Assembly (NCBI GenBank): GCA_003240775.1 | Contig: QFNI01000016.1 | Span: forward strand, 5,380-69,379 | DNA: 64,000 nucleotides | From: Mesorhizobium amorphae | GTDB lineage: Bacteria; Pseudomonadota; Alphaproteobacteria; Rhizobiales; Rhizobiaceae | Direction: 5' to 3' | Shown: positions 36,976-45,763 of the stretch, piece after piece | Numbering within the stretch: the first letter of the stretch is position 1 | How the letters are laid out: the number at the start of each line of letters is the position of its first letter | The notes under the pieces: model-generated | Told to the model about the DNA's origin: nothing | The model's input: only the letters and a program-made list of their open reading frames with translations | Databases searched by the model: none | Program-made: the position numbers and the translations under genes

Positions 36976-38220
36976 CTACCGCACGGCGCGGACGAGGTCC
37001 GCGCTGGGATAGCAGGTAGCGGGACGACCGGCCTTGGCTTCCCATTCGCCGATCGAGCGGCGGGTGCGGAAGCCAGGCAGGCCGTCCGCGCCGCCGACAT
37101 CGTAGCCCTTGCCTTCCAACGCGCGCTGCAGGCCCGCCACATCCGAGCGCAGCAGCCCTTCCACCGGCTGCCAGCGGCCGGCGAAAGCCTTGCCAGCACC
37201 ACCGATGCGATCCGCGCCGTGGCCGATGAAGAGCGCGTAGAGATCGCTCTCGTTGTATTCCTTGATCACGTAGAAGTTCGGCGTGACGATGAAGGCCGGC
37301 CCCGAGCGCCCGGCGGGCATCAGCAGGAAGCCCTCGCGGCTCCGCTCGCTGCGGGGGAATGCGCGGCCACCCGTGCGCACGACGCCGAGTTTCTCCCATT
37401 CCGCGAAGGTCTTGCCGCGGTCGGGTCCTTCCAGCGCGCACGACACGCCTTGCGGCACCTCCACCTCGAAGCCCCAGTCGCGGCCCTTCTGCCAGCCGTG
37501 GCTGGCGAGGTAGTGGGCGATGGAGGCGAGCGTGTCGGGCGTCGAGTTCCAGATGTCCACCTTGCCGTCGCCGTCGCCGTCCTCGGCGAAGCGCAGGAAC
37601 GAGGTGGGCAGGAACTGCGGCTGGCCGAGCGCGCCCGCCCAGGACGAGCGCATGGCCGAACGCGCCACATGGCGGTCCTCGACCATGCGCAGGGCGGCCA
37701 GCAGCTCCTCGCGGAACATCGCCTTGCGGGTGGCGAGAAATGCTTTGGTGCCCAACACCTCGAAGGCGTCATGCGGCATCTTCGCGGCGCCGAAGCCCGA
37801 TTCGCGGCCCCAGACGGCGAGAAGCACAGGCCCCGGCACGCCCCATTTGCGCTTGATGGCGCTGAGCGCGCGGCTGTTCGCATTCAAGCGCGAGCGCCCA
37901 CCATTCACCACCGCATCCACGCTTTTCGGCGCGAAATAGGCGCCCGGCGAGCGGAACTCGGCCTGATGCTGCTTGCGCTCGCCGCCCGACGAGCCAGGCA
38001 GCACGAGATCGGGCAGTTTCAGGTTGAGCGAAACGCCCTTGAAGGCCGCATCGAAGGTCGCGCGGCTGATGCCCGCGCGTTCGGCTTCGGGCCAGAGGTC
38101 GTTGCTCAGCCATTCGCGAAAGCCGGCTTGCGTGGGCGAAGCCTGGGCGGAGGCGGCCATGAGCATGACCAGGATGGGAACACAAAGGCGGAAAGCGGAT
38201 CGAAGCATGGGATGGAGCAT
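36976..38220 (-). CDS. Lytic murein transglycosylase (MltB-like, GH103) with PG-binding domain
   Basis: This exported enzyme of about 414 residues cleaves peptidoglycan glycan strands to 1,6-anhydro products. A signal peptide (to about residue 28, AQAS) precedes the SLT_2/MltB catalytic domain, whose glutamate lies in LLAVWGRESGFG; SWAGALGQPQFLPTSFLRFAEDGDGDGKVDIWNS is typical of the family. A C-terminal peptidoglycan-binding domain follows (GLLRSDVAGLQRALEGKGYDV, then DGLPGFRTRRSIGEW). The start is ATG 38220 or 38208. It follows recR by 32 nt. Confidence 0.92.
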   Translation of the reverse strand: MLHPMLRSAFRLCVPILVMLMAASAQASPTQAGFREWLSNDLWPEAERAGISRATFDAAFKGVSLNLKLPDLVLPGSSGGERKQHQAEFRSPGAYFAPKSVDAVVNGGRSRLNANSRALSAIKRKWGVPGPVLLAVWGRESGFGAAKMPHDAFEVLGTKAFLATRKAMFREELLAALRMVEDRHVARSAMRSSWAGALGQPQFLPTSFLRFAEDGDGDGKVDIWNSTPDTLASIAHYLASHGWQKGRDWGFEVEVPQGVSCALEGPDRGKTFAEWEKLGVVRTGGRAFPRSERSREGFLLMPAGRSGPAFIVTPNFYVIKEYNESDLYALFIGHGADRIGGAGKAFAGRWQPVEGLLRSDVAGLQRALEGKGYDVGGADGLPGFRTRRSIGEWEAKAGRPATCYPSADLVRAVR

Positions 38221-38252
38221 GGCAGGCCCGGCTTGCCCCGAAATTGCGCCCC

Positions 38253-38858
38253 TCAGAAGGCCGTGCGCGCGCGCAGTGCCGCAGCGAGCGTGCCCTCGTC
38301 GAGATAGTCGAGCTCGCCCCCTACCGGCACACCATGAGCGAGCCGGGTCACGCGCACGTCGAGACCGCCGAGCTGGTCGGTCAGGTAATGCGCGGTGGTC
38401 TGGCCCTCGACGGTGGCATTCACCGCGAGCACCACCTCCTTGATGCCGCCTTCGGCCACGCGCGCCACGAGCTGGCGGATGGCGAGCTGGTCGGGGCCCA
38501 CCCCGTCGAGCGGGTTCAGCGTGCCACCGAGCACATGGTAGGACGCGTTCATTGCGCCCGCCCGCTCCAGCGCCCAGAGATCGGCCACGTCCTCCACCAC
38601 GATCACGGTTGACTGATCGCGCTTGGGGTCGGCGCAGACGGTGCAGGGATCGGACGTGTCCACGTTGCCGCAGCGCGAGCACACGCGCACGTTCTCCGCG
38701 GCCTCCGCCATGGCCGCGCCCAGCGGCCGGAGCAGCTGGTCCTTCTTCTTGATGAGATGCAGCGCCGCCCGCCGCGCCGAGCGCGGCCCCAGGCCCGGCA
38801 CGCGCGCGAGAAGCTGGATCAGCTTCTCGATCTCGGGACCGGCAATGCGCTTGGACAT
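38253..38858 (-). CDS. recR: Recombination protein RecR
   Basis: This 201-residue ring-forming protein works with RecFO to load RecA on gapped DNA. It has the N-terminal helix-hairpin-helix ([18 protein letters not shown]), the four-cysteine zinc finger (CSRCGN and CTVCAD), a Toprim domain ([14 protein letters not shown]) and a C-terminal [19 protein letters not shown]alker-B-like end. The dnaX-ybaB-recR order is widespread in bacteria. Confidence 0.97.
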   Translation of the reverse strand: MSKRIAGPEIEKLIQLLARVPGLGPRSARRAALHLIKKKDQLLRPLGAAMAEAAENVRVCSRCGNVDTSDPCTVCADPKRDQSTVIVVEDVADLWALERAGAMNASYHVLGGTLNPLDGVGPDQLAIRQLVARVAEGGIKEVVLAVNATVEGQTTAHYLTDQLGGLDVRVTRLAHGVPVGGELDYLDEGTLAAALRARTAF

Positions 38859-38940
38859 GAGGAAGACCCGCTCGAACGGGCCTCAGCGCCCACGCTTCAT
38901 ATGGTGTTTGAAGCGCTTCCGAGCAAGCTTCGGGGGAGGC

Positions 38941-39264
38941 TCAGAACGGCAGCTTCATGCCGCCGGGCAAGCCGAGACCGGAGGTCAATTCCTCCGTGCG
39001 CTTCTGCATGGCGGCTTCCACCTTGGCGCGCGCATCGTTGAAGGCCGCGAGCACCAGATCCTCCAGGATTTCCGTCTCGTCCGCCTTGACGAGCGAGGGG
39101 TCGATCTTGAGCGCGCGCATCTCGAACTTGCCCGACAGCGTGACGGAAACGAGCCCGCCGCCCGATGCACCCTGGGCCTCGAGGTTGGCGATGTCGCCCT
39201 GCAGTTCCTGGAACTTGGCCTGCATCTCCTTGGCCTTGCCCATCAATCCCAGCAGGTCCTTCAT
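38941..39264 (-). CDS. YbaB/EbfC family nucleoid-associated protein
   Basis: This 107-residue DNA-binding protein begins [19 protein letters not shown] and carries the family [24 protein letters not shown]. It forms a tweezer-like dimer on DNA. It lies 12 nt after dnaX and 82 nt before recR, the classical conserved trio. Confidence 0.95.
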   Translation of the reverse strand: MKDLLGLMGKAKEMQAKFQELQGDIANLEAQGASGGGLVSVTLSGKFEMRALKIDPSLVKADETEILEDLVLAAFNDARAKVEAAMQKRTEELTSGLGLPGGMKLPF

Positions 39265-39276
39265 GGCAGCACTCCT

Positions 39277-41067
39277 TTATTCTGTGTCGTCGTCTTCAGG
39301 GTCGATCGGCACGCTCTGGGCCGGATCGGGTTCGGCGCCTTCCGGCAGATCGGCTTCGGTTTCCGCCAAACGCACGTCGATGATCTTGGAGCCCGGAAAC
39401 CGGGCGAGAATTGCGGCGACCGTGGGATCGGCGCGCGCGTCCGACAACTGCTCCTCACGGCGCGCGGTTTCCTGCTCGGCCAGCGTCTGTCCGCCTTCGG
39501 TGCGCGACACCGAAACGAACCACTGCCGCCCCGTCCAGTTCTTGAGGCGCACGGACAGATCGTTGGCAAGCGTCGGGGGCGCATCGGCCGCAAACGACAC
39601 CTCGATCCTGCCGGGCTCGATGCGGACGGGCCGCACGAAGCGCTTGACCTGGATCTTGAAGGCCATGTCGCGATGGGTTTCGGCCAAGGACACGATGTCG
39701 GCGATGCTCGCCACAGCCGGTCCCGTTTCCTGCGGCGCGGGCTCGGGCTTGGCCTGGGGGGCCGCATGGCGCGCCATGGCAGCCGCCATTCCGCCCCCTC
39801 CCCCATTCGCTGGCCCGGCGCCGAGCGGGGGCGCAGGCCGCGGGGTTGCGGGAAGCGAAAGCGCGGTGGTGCCGCCGCCTCCTTCCATGTGGCGCAGCGC
39901 CTCGTCCAAGGTCGGCAGGTTCGCCGCATGGGCGATGCGGATGAGCACCATCTCGGCGGCACTCGCGGGCCGGGGTGCGAGAGCCACCTCACCCAGCCCC
40001 TTGAGCAGCATCTGCCAGGCACGCGAAAGCACCGAGACCGAAAGGGTCTTGGAAAACGCCAGGCCACGCATGCGCTCGTCGGGCGAAAGGGCCGCGTCCG
40101 CCGCGCCTTCCAGAAAGCGCAGCTTGGACACGAGATGGGTGAATTCGGCCAGGTCCGACAAGACTTGGGCGGGGTCGGCGCCCCCGTCATACTGAGCGCG
40201 GAACTCTGTGAGTGCTTCGGCCACCGCGCCCTTCATCAGGTGTTCGAAGAGGTCCACCACGCGCGCCCGGTCGGCCAGGCCCAGCATGTCGCGCACGGCC
40301 AGGGCCTCGACGCGCCCCCCGCCATGGGCGATCGCCTGGTCGAGGATCGAAAGCGCGTCGCGCACCGAGCCTTCGGCCGCGCGCGCGACGAGCGCGAGCG
40401 CTTCGCCTTCCGCTTCCACGCCTTCCTTGTCCACGATGCCGCGCAGATGCTCGGCGAGCACCGGCGGCTCCACGCGGCGCAGGTCGAAGCGCTGGCAGCG
40501 CGACAGGACCGTGATCGGCACCTTGCGGATTTCGGTGGTCGCGAAGATGAACTTCACATGGGGGGGCGGCTCTTCCAGCGTCTTGAGCAGGCCGTTGAAG
40601 GCCTGCGTGGACAGCATGTGCACCTCGTCCACGATGTAGACCTTGAAGCGCGCGGATACCGGCGCGTAGCGCACCTGCTCGATGATCTCGCGGATGTCGT
40701 CGATGCCGGTGTGAGAGGCCGCATCCATCTCCACCACGTCCACGTGGCGGCCTTCCATGATGGCGCGGCAGTGCTCGCCGGGGTTGGTGAGGTCGATGCT
40801 CGGACGGTCGATCTCGGGGGTGCGGTAGTTGAGGGCGCGCGCGAGGATGCGGGCTGTGGTGGTCTTGCCCACCCCGCGCACCCCGGTCAGCATCCAAGCC
40901 TGCGCGATGCGGCCCGAGGCGAACGCGTTCGTGAGCGTGCGCACCATCGGCTCCTGGCCGATCAGGCTCGAAAAGTCCGCGGGGCGGTATTTGCGGGCCA
41001 GCACGCGGTAGGCGCCGCCTTTCGCGGAAGCGCCCGATCCTGCAGAAGTTGTGCCGTCTTCCGCCAT
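39277..41067 (-). CDS. dnaX: DNA polymerase III subunit gamma/tau
   Basis: This 596-residue clamp-loader ATPase has Walker A GVRGVGKTT (about 62-70), Walker B with DEVH (147-150) and the sensor/arginine-finger SRC motif (189-191). A Pro/Ala/Gly-rich linker (about 400-450) and a tau-type C-terminal domain follow. The zinc module CxxC found in E. coli DnaX is missing: only C100 remains between Walker A and Walker B. I see no AAAAAAG frameshift site. ATG 41067 has GAAGGG upstream. The SRP RNA gene lies just upstream on the same strand. Confidence 0.96.
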   Translation of the reverse strand: MAEDGTTSAGSGASAKGGAYRVLARKYRPADFSSLIGQEPMVRTLTNAFASGRIAQAWMLTGVRGVGKTTTARILARALNYRTPEIDRPSIDLTNPGEHCRAIMEGRHVDVVEMDAASHTGIDDIREIIEQVRYAPVSARFKVYIVDEVHMLSTQAFNGLLKTLEEPPPHVKFIFATTEIRKVPITVLSRCQRFDLRRVEPPVLAEHLRGIVDKEGVEAEGEALALVARAAEGSVRDALSILDQAIAHGGGRVEALAVRDMLGLADRARVVDLFEHLMKGAVAEALTEFRAQYDGGADPAQVLSDLAEFTHLVSKLRFLEGAADAALSPDERMRGLAFSKTLSVSVLSRAWQMLLKGLGEVALAPRPASAAEMVLIRIAHAANLPTLDEALRHMEGGGGTTALSLPATPRPAPPLGAGPANGGGGGMAAAMARHAAPQAKPEPAPQETGPAVASIADIVSLAETHRDMAFKIQVKRFVRPVRIEPGRIEVSFAADAPPTLANDLSVRLKNWTGRQWFVSVSRTEGGQTLAEQETARREEQLSDARADPTVAAILARFPGSKIIDVRLAETEADLPEGAEPDPAQSVPIDPEDDDTE

Positions 41068-41166
41068 GTCGCCCTTCGCGTGTTCCTCAGCTTCCGCCCA
41101 AGATGCCACCCGCGCGTCACCGATCCGCTAATGGCGGCTCGGCAGGCGCGGGAAGAAAGGAGATGT

Positions 41167-41262
41167 GGGAGGCTGGAACGATGACCCGTGCCGGGCTCGT
41201 TGGGGCTGCTTCCTTCCGGACCTGACCCGGTTGGCGAGTGGCTCGTCCACCACCAACCCCCC
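41167..41262 (-). ncRNA. ffs: Signal recognition particle 4.5S RNA
   Basis: The minus strand contains the invariant SRP apical-loop sequence GGTCAGGTCCGGAAGGAAGC (the GGAA tetraloop and asymmetric loop bound by Ffh). The 5' end GGGGGGTTGG pairs with the 3' end CCAGCCTCCC across all 10 positions (with G-U pairs), defining a 96-nt hairpin RNA. A promoter with correct spacing sits 8 nt upstream of the 5' G. It lies between HIT (divergent) and dnaX. Confidence 0.95.
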
Positions 41263-41269
41263 GAGTGGT

Positions 41270-41298
41270 GATATCGGCAATCCCGCCGACGATTGCAA
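41270..41298 (-). promoter_or_regulatory. Promoter of the SRP RNA
   Basis: On the minus strand TTGCAA (41298-41293), 17 nt, then GATATC (41275-41270) forms a sigma70-type promoter. The 5' end of the folded RNA at 41262 is 8 nt downstream of the -10 box, exactly where transcription should start. Confidence 0.8.
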
Positions 41299-41441
41299 GG
41301 GCTGATCGCCGGGCATCACCGCGCAAGGAAAACATCGCGGCGGTGACGTTGCTCCCTTGCGGCCTGCGGAATCGCGCCCTAGCCTTACTTCCTTCCGACG
41401 GAGCGAGTGGGATCGCGCCGGCGGCAGGGGGAGCGCTGCCA

Positions 41442-41864
41442 ATGCTGCCGGGCATCACCAAAGCCGGATTCGAACTCGACCGCAGGCTGGAAGGCGACAG
41501 CGAGCCCGTGATGTGGCTCGGCCTGTGCGAGCTGCGCATCATGGACGACGCGCGCTGGCCCTGGTTCATCCTGGTGCCGCAGCGGCCGGGCATCGAAGAG
41601 ATCCACGACCTCACCCCGCTCGATCAGGCCATGCTGACCTTCGAAAGCAACATGGTGGCGCAAGCCGTGAAGCGGGTCACGCGCTGCACCAAGATCAACA
41701 CGGGCGCGCTCGGCAACGTCGTGCGCCAGCTGCACTTCCACGTGGTGGCCCGGTCGGAGGGCGACGCCTGCTGGCCCGGACCGGTCTGGGGCAACGGCCC
41801 GCGCGAGCCCTATCGCCGCGAGGACCTGCACACCCTGGCAGAGCGCGTGCGCGCAGCCCTCTGA
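41442..41864 (+). CDS. HIT-domain protein
   Basis: This 140-residue histidine-triad protein belongs to a Gram-negative subgroup with the active-site motif QLHFHVVARSEGD, in which the HxHxx pattern lacks the third His of the classical triad. It begins with FELDRRLEGDSEPVMWLGLCELRIM and has WPWFILVPQRPGIEEI in the middle. HIT proteins hydrolyse nucleotide conjugates. GGGGAG lies upstream of ATG 41442. nudC follows after 2 nt, another nucleotide-conjugate hydrolase. Confidence 0.9.
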   Translation: MLPGITKAGFELDRRLEGDSEPVMWLGLCELRIMDDARWPWFILVPQRPGIEEIHDLTPLDQAMLTFESNMVAQAVKRVTRCTKINTGALGNVVRQLHFHVVARSEGDACWPGPVWGNGPREPYRREDLHTLAERVRAAL

Positions 41865-41866
41865 GC

Positions 41867-42799
41867 ATGGTCCATCGCTTTCCCCTTTGGGACGCGCCGC
41901 AGCGCGAGCCGAGCGCTGCGACAGCTTTTGCCGACAACCGCCTCGACCGCCGCTCGGAGAACCGTGGCGACGATGACGCGGTCCACGCCCTCGAAGACCC
42001 CGCGGCCCGCCTCGTGCTGATCGAGCGCGGCCAGGTCTGGTTCCAAGGGGCCCGAGCCCTCCACACGGTGGAAGAAACGAAGTCGGCCGGCCTCGACCCC
42101 GCGGGCGCGGTGCTTCTCGGCTGGAGCGCGGAAGGGCCCGTGCTGGCGCTGGCACCCGGTGTGGAGGAGCCACCCGCCGACTGGGAAGCCGTTCCCTTGC
42201 GCTCGCTCTACACGCAGGGCCGCCTGCCTGCCGACCTGATCGGCGCGCTTGCCCAGGGTGCGGCACTCCTGAACTGGCACGGCGCCAACCGCTTCTGCGC
42301 GCGCTGCGGGCACGAAAGTGCGCCGCGCGGCGGCGGCGTCAAGCGCGTCTGCCCCCGTTGCGGGGCCGAGCACTTCCCGCGCACCGATCCTGTCGCCATC
42401 ATGCTCGCCTTGCGCGAGGATGCCTGCCTGCTCGGCCGCTCGCCGCATTTCGCGCCCGGCATGTTCTCCGCGCTCGCGGGCTTCATCGAACCCGGAGAGA
42501 CGATGGAGAACGCGGTGCGCCGCGAGACCTTCGAGGAATCGGGCATCCGCATCGGCCGCGTCGCCTATCATGCGAGCCAGCCCTGGCCCTTCCCTCATTC
42601 CCTGATGCTCGGCTGCTTCGGCGAGGCGCTGACGCAAGAGGTCGCGCACGACACGACCGAGCTCGAAGCCTGCCGCTGGTTCGGGCGCGCGGAGGTCCGC
42701 TCCATGCTCGCCCGCACCCACCCCGAGGGCCTGGCGGTGCCGCCCGAGGGCGCGATCGCCCACCATCTGATCCGCCACTGGGCTGAGTGGAGCGGCTAG
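41867..42799 (+). CDS. nudC: NAD(+) diphosphatase / RNA decapping Nudix hydrolase
   Basis: This 310-residue NudC cleaves NAD(H) to NMN(H) and AMP and removes NAD caps from RNA. A four-cysteine zinc finger (CARCG and CPRCG) precedes the Nudix box GFIEPGETMENAVRRETFEESG, which fits GX5EX7REUXEEXGU. The NudC-specific SQPWPFPHSLMLG motif follows. ATG 41867 is 2 nt after the HIT stop, so the two genes form a tight pair of nucleotide-cleaning enzymes. Confidence 0.95.
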   Translation: MVHRFPLWDAPQREPSAATAFADNRLDRRSENRGDDDAVHALEDPAARLVLIERGQVWFQGARALHTVEETKSAGLDPAGAVLLGWSAEGPVLALAPGVEEPPADWEAVPLRSLYTQGRLPADLIGALAQGAALLNWHGANRFCARCGHESAPRGGGVKRVCPRCGAEHFPRTDPVAIMLALREDACLLGRSPHFAPGMFSALAGFIEPGETMENAVRRETFEESGIRIGRVAYHASQPWPFPHSLMLGCFGEALTQEVAHDTTELEACRWFGRAEVRSMLARTHPEGLAVPPEGAIAHHLIRHWAEWSG

Positions 42800-42881
42800 C
42801 CGAACTCTGCGCCAAGCTGGCAACACTTGTCATCGAGCATCCGGTCTGCGCGGTCCGTGGTGCAACACCGTCACGGCATGG

Positions 42882-42904
42882 ATTCTCGGGTCAAGCCCGA
42901 GAAT
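42882..42904. repeat. Short palindrome of a common alphaproteobacterial repeat type
   Basis: ATTCTCGGG (42882-42890) and CCCGAGAAT (42896-42904) are perfect inverted arms around TCAAG. The sequence looks like the frequent palindromic repeats of alphaproteobacterial genomes. It lies between the convergent genes nudC and pheA and may end both transcripts. Only one copy was noticed here. Confidence 0.65.
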
Positions 42905-43012
42905 GACGAAGGTGAGGTGGTGGAGTGGTCTGGCAACATACGCTACGCAACCATCGACTCTCGGCAAGACGACCGACGGTGCGCCTCAACCCAGCCAGGC
43001 GGATAAACTCCC

Positions 43013-43873
43013 TCAGTCTCCCACCGCCTGCGTGTCCCGCCAGGGATGGGCGTCGTAGACGCCGAGGATTCGCACCTCGCGCGAGAAGAAGGCCAGTTCC
43101 TTGAGGGCTTGGGCGACGTTGGGATCGTCGGGATGACCCTCCACATCCGCATAGAACTGCGTCGCGAAGAACGTGCCGCCGAGCTGGTAGCTCTCCAGCT
43201 TGGTCATGTTGACCCCGTTGGTCGCGAACCCGCCCATCGCCTTGTAGAGCGCGGCGGGGATGTTGTGCACGCGGAACACGAAGGTGGTCATCATGCGGCG
43301 TGCCGCATCGGTGCGCGCGGCACGGCTTTCCTTGGGCGAAAGCACCACGAAGCGGGTGACGTTGGTGTCGGTGTCCTCGACGTTGCGCTTGACGATGTCG
43401 AGCCCGTAGAGCGAGGCGGCGAGCTCGGGCGAAAGCGCCGCCATCGAAGGATCGCCCTCGTCGCGGATCATGCGCGCGGCCCCCGCCGTGTCGCCCGCCA
43501 CGACCGCCTTCCAGCGATGCTCGCGGATGATCCGGCGGCACTGGCCGAGCCCGTGGATATGGCTGTGCACCGAGCGGATCTGCTCGATCCCCGTGCCCGG
43601 CAGGACCATCAGGTGGAAGTGGATCGGCAGGAAGTACTCGCCCACGATGTGCAGGCGCGATTCCGGCAGAAGGTGGTGAATGTCTGCCACGCGGCCCGCG
43701 ATCGTGTTCTCGATCGGGATCATGGCGAGATCGGCAGCGCCGTTCTCCACGGCCGCGAACGCGTCCTCGAAGGTCGCGCACGGCAGCGGCTCCATGGCGG
43801 GGAACATGTTGCGAGCGGCTGTGTCAGAGTTCGCGCCGGGCTCGCCCTGGAAGGCGATCCTGTTCGTGGTCAT
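43013..43873 (-). CDS. pheA: Prephenate dehydratase
   Basis: This 286-residue monofunctional enzyme converts prephenate to phenylpyruvate in phenylalanine synthesis. The catalytic domain (about 1-180) has IAFQGEPGANSDTAARNMFP, IPIENTIAGRVADIHHLL and NVTRFVVLSP with the essential Thr. A C-terminal ACT domain (about 195-275: MTTFVFRVHNIPAALYKAMGGFATNGVNMTKLES) provides feedback by phenylalanine. It is 9 nt after kdsB, the usual rhizobial order. No chorismate mutase domain is fused. Confidence 0.96.
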   Translation of the reverse strand: MTTNRIAFQGEPGANSDTAARNMFPAMEPLPCATFEDAFAAVENGAADLAMIPIENTIAGRVADIHHLLPESRLHIVGEYFLPIHFHLMVLPGTGIEQIRSVHSHIHGLGQCRRIIREHRWKAVVAGDTAGAARMIRDEGDPSMAALSPELAASLYGLDIVKRNVEDTDTNVTRFVVLSPKESRAARTDAARRMMTTFVFRVHNIPAALYKAMGGFATNGVNMTKLESYQLGGTFFATQFYADVEGHPDDPNVAQALKELAFFSREVRILGVYDAHPWRDTQAVGD

Positions 43874-43882
43874 GGCGATTCC

Positions 43883-44608
43883 TTAAGCAAGGGCCGCGCG
43901 GGCGCGCTCGAGGTCCTCGGGCGTGTCGACGCCGAGCGGCACGCCGCCGACCAGCGCCACGTCGATGCGCATACCGGCTTCCAGCGCGCGCAATTGCTCG
44001 AGCTTCTCGCGCCGCTCGAGCACGGAAGGCCGAAGCGCGACGAACCGCTCGAGCGCGTCACGGCGATAGGCGTAGAGCCCGACATGGTGGAAGTGCGGGC
44101 CTTCGCCATAAGGGGCGGTGGCGCGCGTGAAGTAGAGCGCGCGCAGGCGGTTCGGCCCAAGCGGGGTGCCAACGATCTTCACCACGTTGGGATTGGTGCG
44201 CTCGTCCTCGCGGGTGATCTCAACACCCAGCGTGCCGATGGCGACCTCGCGCTCGTCGAGCAACGCAAGCGCATCGCCCACGAGGCTGGGGTCGAGCGTC
44301 GGCAGGTCGCCCTGGACGTTGACGATGCGGTCCACGCGGCCCTCGGGGTCGATGGTCCCCAGCGCTTCCCAGATGCGGTCGGAGCCGGATTCATGGGTGG
44401 GTGCGGTCATCACAGCCTCGAAGCCATGGCGCTCCACCGCTTCCTTCACGCCTCGGAAATCGGTCGCCACCACGACGCGGCCGACGCCGCTCTCGCGGGC
44501 GCGGCGCGCCACGTGCACGATCATCGGCAGGCCGGCGATCGGGGCCAGCGGCTTTTCGGGCAGTCGGGTCGAGCCCAGGCGGGCGGGAATCAGGACGAGT
44601 GCGGTCAT
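43883..44608 (-). CDS. kdsB: 3-deoxy-manno-octulosonate cytidylyltransferase
   Basis: This 241-residue CMP-Kdo synthetase activates Kdo for lipid A-core assembly. The nucleotide-binding start [48 protein letters not shown] and VNVQGDLP are diagnostic (family normally has S/T in VNVQGD). ATG 44608 is chosen over an upstream one because the conserved strand starts two residues later. It is first in a kdsB-pheA unit. Confidence 0.96.
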   Translation of the reverse strand: MTALVLIPARLGSTRLPEKPLAPIAGLPMIVHVARRARESGVGRVVVATDFRGVKEAVERHGFEAVMTAPTHESGSDRIWEALGTIDPEGRVDRIVNVQGDLPTLDPSLVGDALALLDEREVAIGTLGVEITREDERTNPNVVKIVGTPLGPNRLRALYFTRATAPYGEGPHFHHVGLYAYRRDALERFVALRPSVLERREKLEQLRALEAGMRIDVALVGGVPLGVDTPEDLERARAALA

Positions 44609-44790
44609 GGCAGGAAGCGCGCTTTGGGTGACGGCGAAAGTGTCAAAACGCCTCACGGGCGCGGGGCCTTATAGGTGTTGCGCGGCTTGCGCAAAAGACC
44701 TAGTTTCGCCGCGGTTTCAGGGGTGGTCCCGGCCGCTCGCGGGCGTTTGCCCGCAATGCGCCGCCCTCCCGTCGGGCAAGAGGCGTGCGG

Positions 44791-45600
44791 ATGGATTCCT
44801 TCGAGTTCAACAAGGTCATCGGAGCGGTGCTGGGAGCGTTCTTCCTCCTGTTCTCGGTGGCCATCGTTTCGGACGCGATCTTTGCCGCGCCCGCGCCCGA
44901 GCGGCCCGGCTACGTGATCGAGGCGGCCGAGCCCCAGGCGGGCGGCGCCGCCGAAGCTGCCGAGCGTCCCTCGATCGCGGTTCTGCTCGCTTCCGCCGAT
45001 GCGGATGCCGGCGCCACCGCCTTCAAGAAGTGCCAGGCCTGCCATTCCGGCGAGAAGGGCGGTCCCAACAAGATCGGCCCCGACCTGTGGGATCTCGTGA
45101 ACCGTCCCATCGCCACCCATGAGGGCTTCGCCTATTCGGGCGCCATGAAGGAATTCAGCCAGGGCGGCACCGTGGTGTGGGATTGGGATCACCTCGACCA
45201 CTTCCTGCACGGCCCCAAGGCCTACATCTCCGGCACCGCCATGAGCTTCGCCGGCCTCAAGCGCGACGACGAGCGCGCCAACCTGATCGCTTACCTGCGC
45301 ACGCTGTCCGACAACCCCGCACCGCTGCCGGCGGCCGATGCGGCGCCTGCCGCCGAGGACGCGTCGGCTCCTGCCGGCGAGGCTGCCCCCGCCGCTGAAG
45401 GCGCCGCCGCTCCCGCTGAAGGCACCGCGCCCGCAGCCGAGACGCCCGCTCCGGCCACCGACGGCGCTGCAGCACCCGCGACCGAGGGCGCGGCACCGAC
45501 CACGGCCGGCGAGCCCGTGCCCGCTCCCAACACCGGCGAGCCCGCAGCCAACTCGGCCGAGCCCGCAGCGCCCGCTGCCCCTGTCCAGCAGGCGCAGTGA
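44791..45600 (+). CDS. Membrane-anchored cytochrome c (CycM-like) with Ala/Pro tail
   Basis: This 269-residue c-type cytochrome has an uncleaved N-terminal anchor (about 10-32), one class-I haem domain with CQACH (81-85) and axial M151 in GTAMSFAGL, then an unusual tail of about 95 residues (175-269) of Ala, Pro, Glu and Thr repeats. CycM-like cytochromes carry electrons from the bc1 complex to aa3 oxidase. The tail may cross the periplasm or be a flexible tether. A perfect terminator follows. Confidence 0.9.
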   Translation: MDSFEFNKVIGAVLGAFFLLFSVAIVSDAIFAAPAPERPGYVIEAAEPQAGGAAEAAERPSIAVLLASADADAGATAFKKCQACHSGEKGGPNKIGPDLWDLVNRPIATHEGFAYSGAMKEFSQGGTVVWDWDHLDHFLHGPKAYISGTAMSFAGLKRDDERANLIAYLRTLSDNPAPLPAADAAPAAEDASAPAGEAAPAAEGAAAPAEGTAPAAETPAPATDGAAAPATEGAAPTTAGEPVPAPNTGEPAANSAEPAAPAAPVQQAQ

Positions 45601-45673
45601 GCCGATGCCGGGCGCAGCATGCTGCGCCCATGCACGACCCCGCGTCACGGCATTGTCATCGGCCCCGACCACG

Positions 45674-45701
45674 AAAAAGCCAGGCTCGCCCTGGCTTTTT
45701 T
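45674..45701 (+). terminator. Rho-independent terminator after the cytochrome c gene
   Basis: The 11-bp stem AAAAAGCCAGG / CCTGGCTTTTT with loop CTCGC ends in six T residues. The mirror A-run would allow termination on the other strand too. It separates the cytochrome gene from the Yej transporter operon. Confidence 0.92.
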
Positions 45702-45763
45702 GTTGCCTGGCGGGATGATCCCGCCCTTCCCCCACCCCTTCTGCTGACAAGGATGGTTCCCAC

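Noticed and set aside
38623..41184. An 853-codon plus-strand frame opposite recR, ybaB and dnaX
   Set aside because: The composition is that of an antisense shadow, and all three genes on the other strand are certain.
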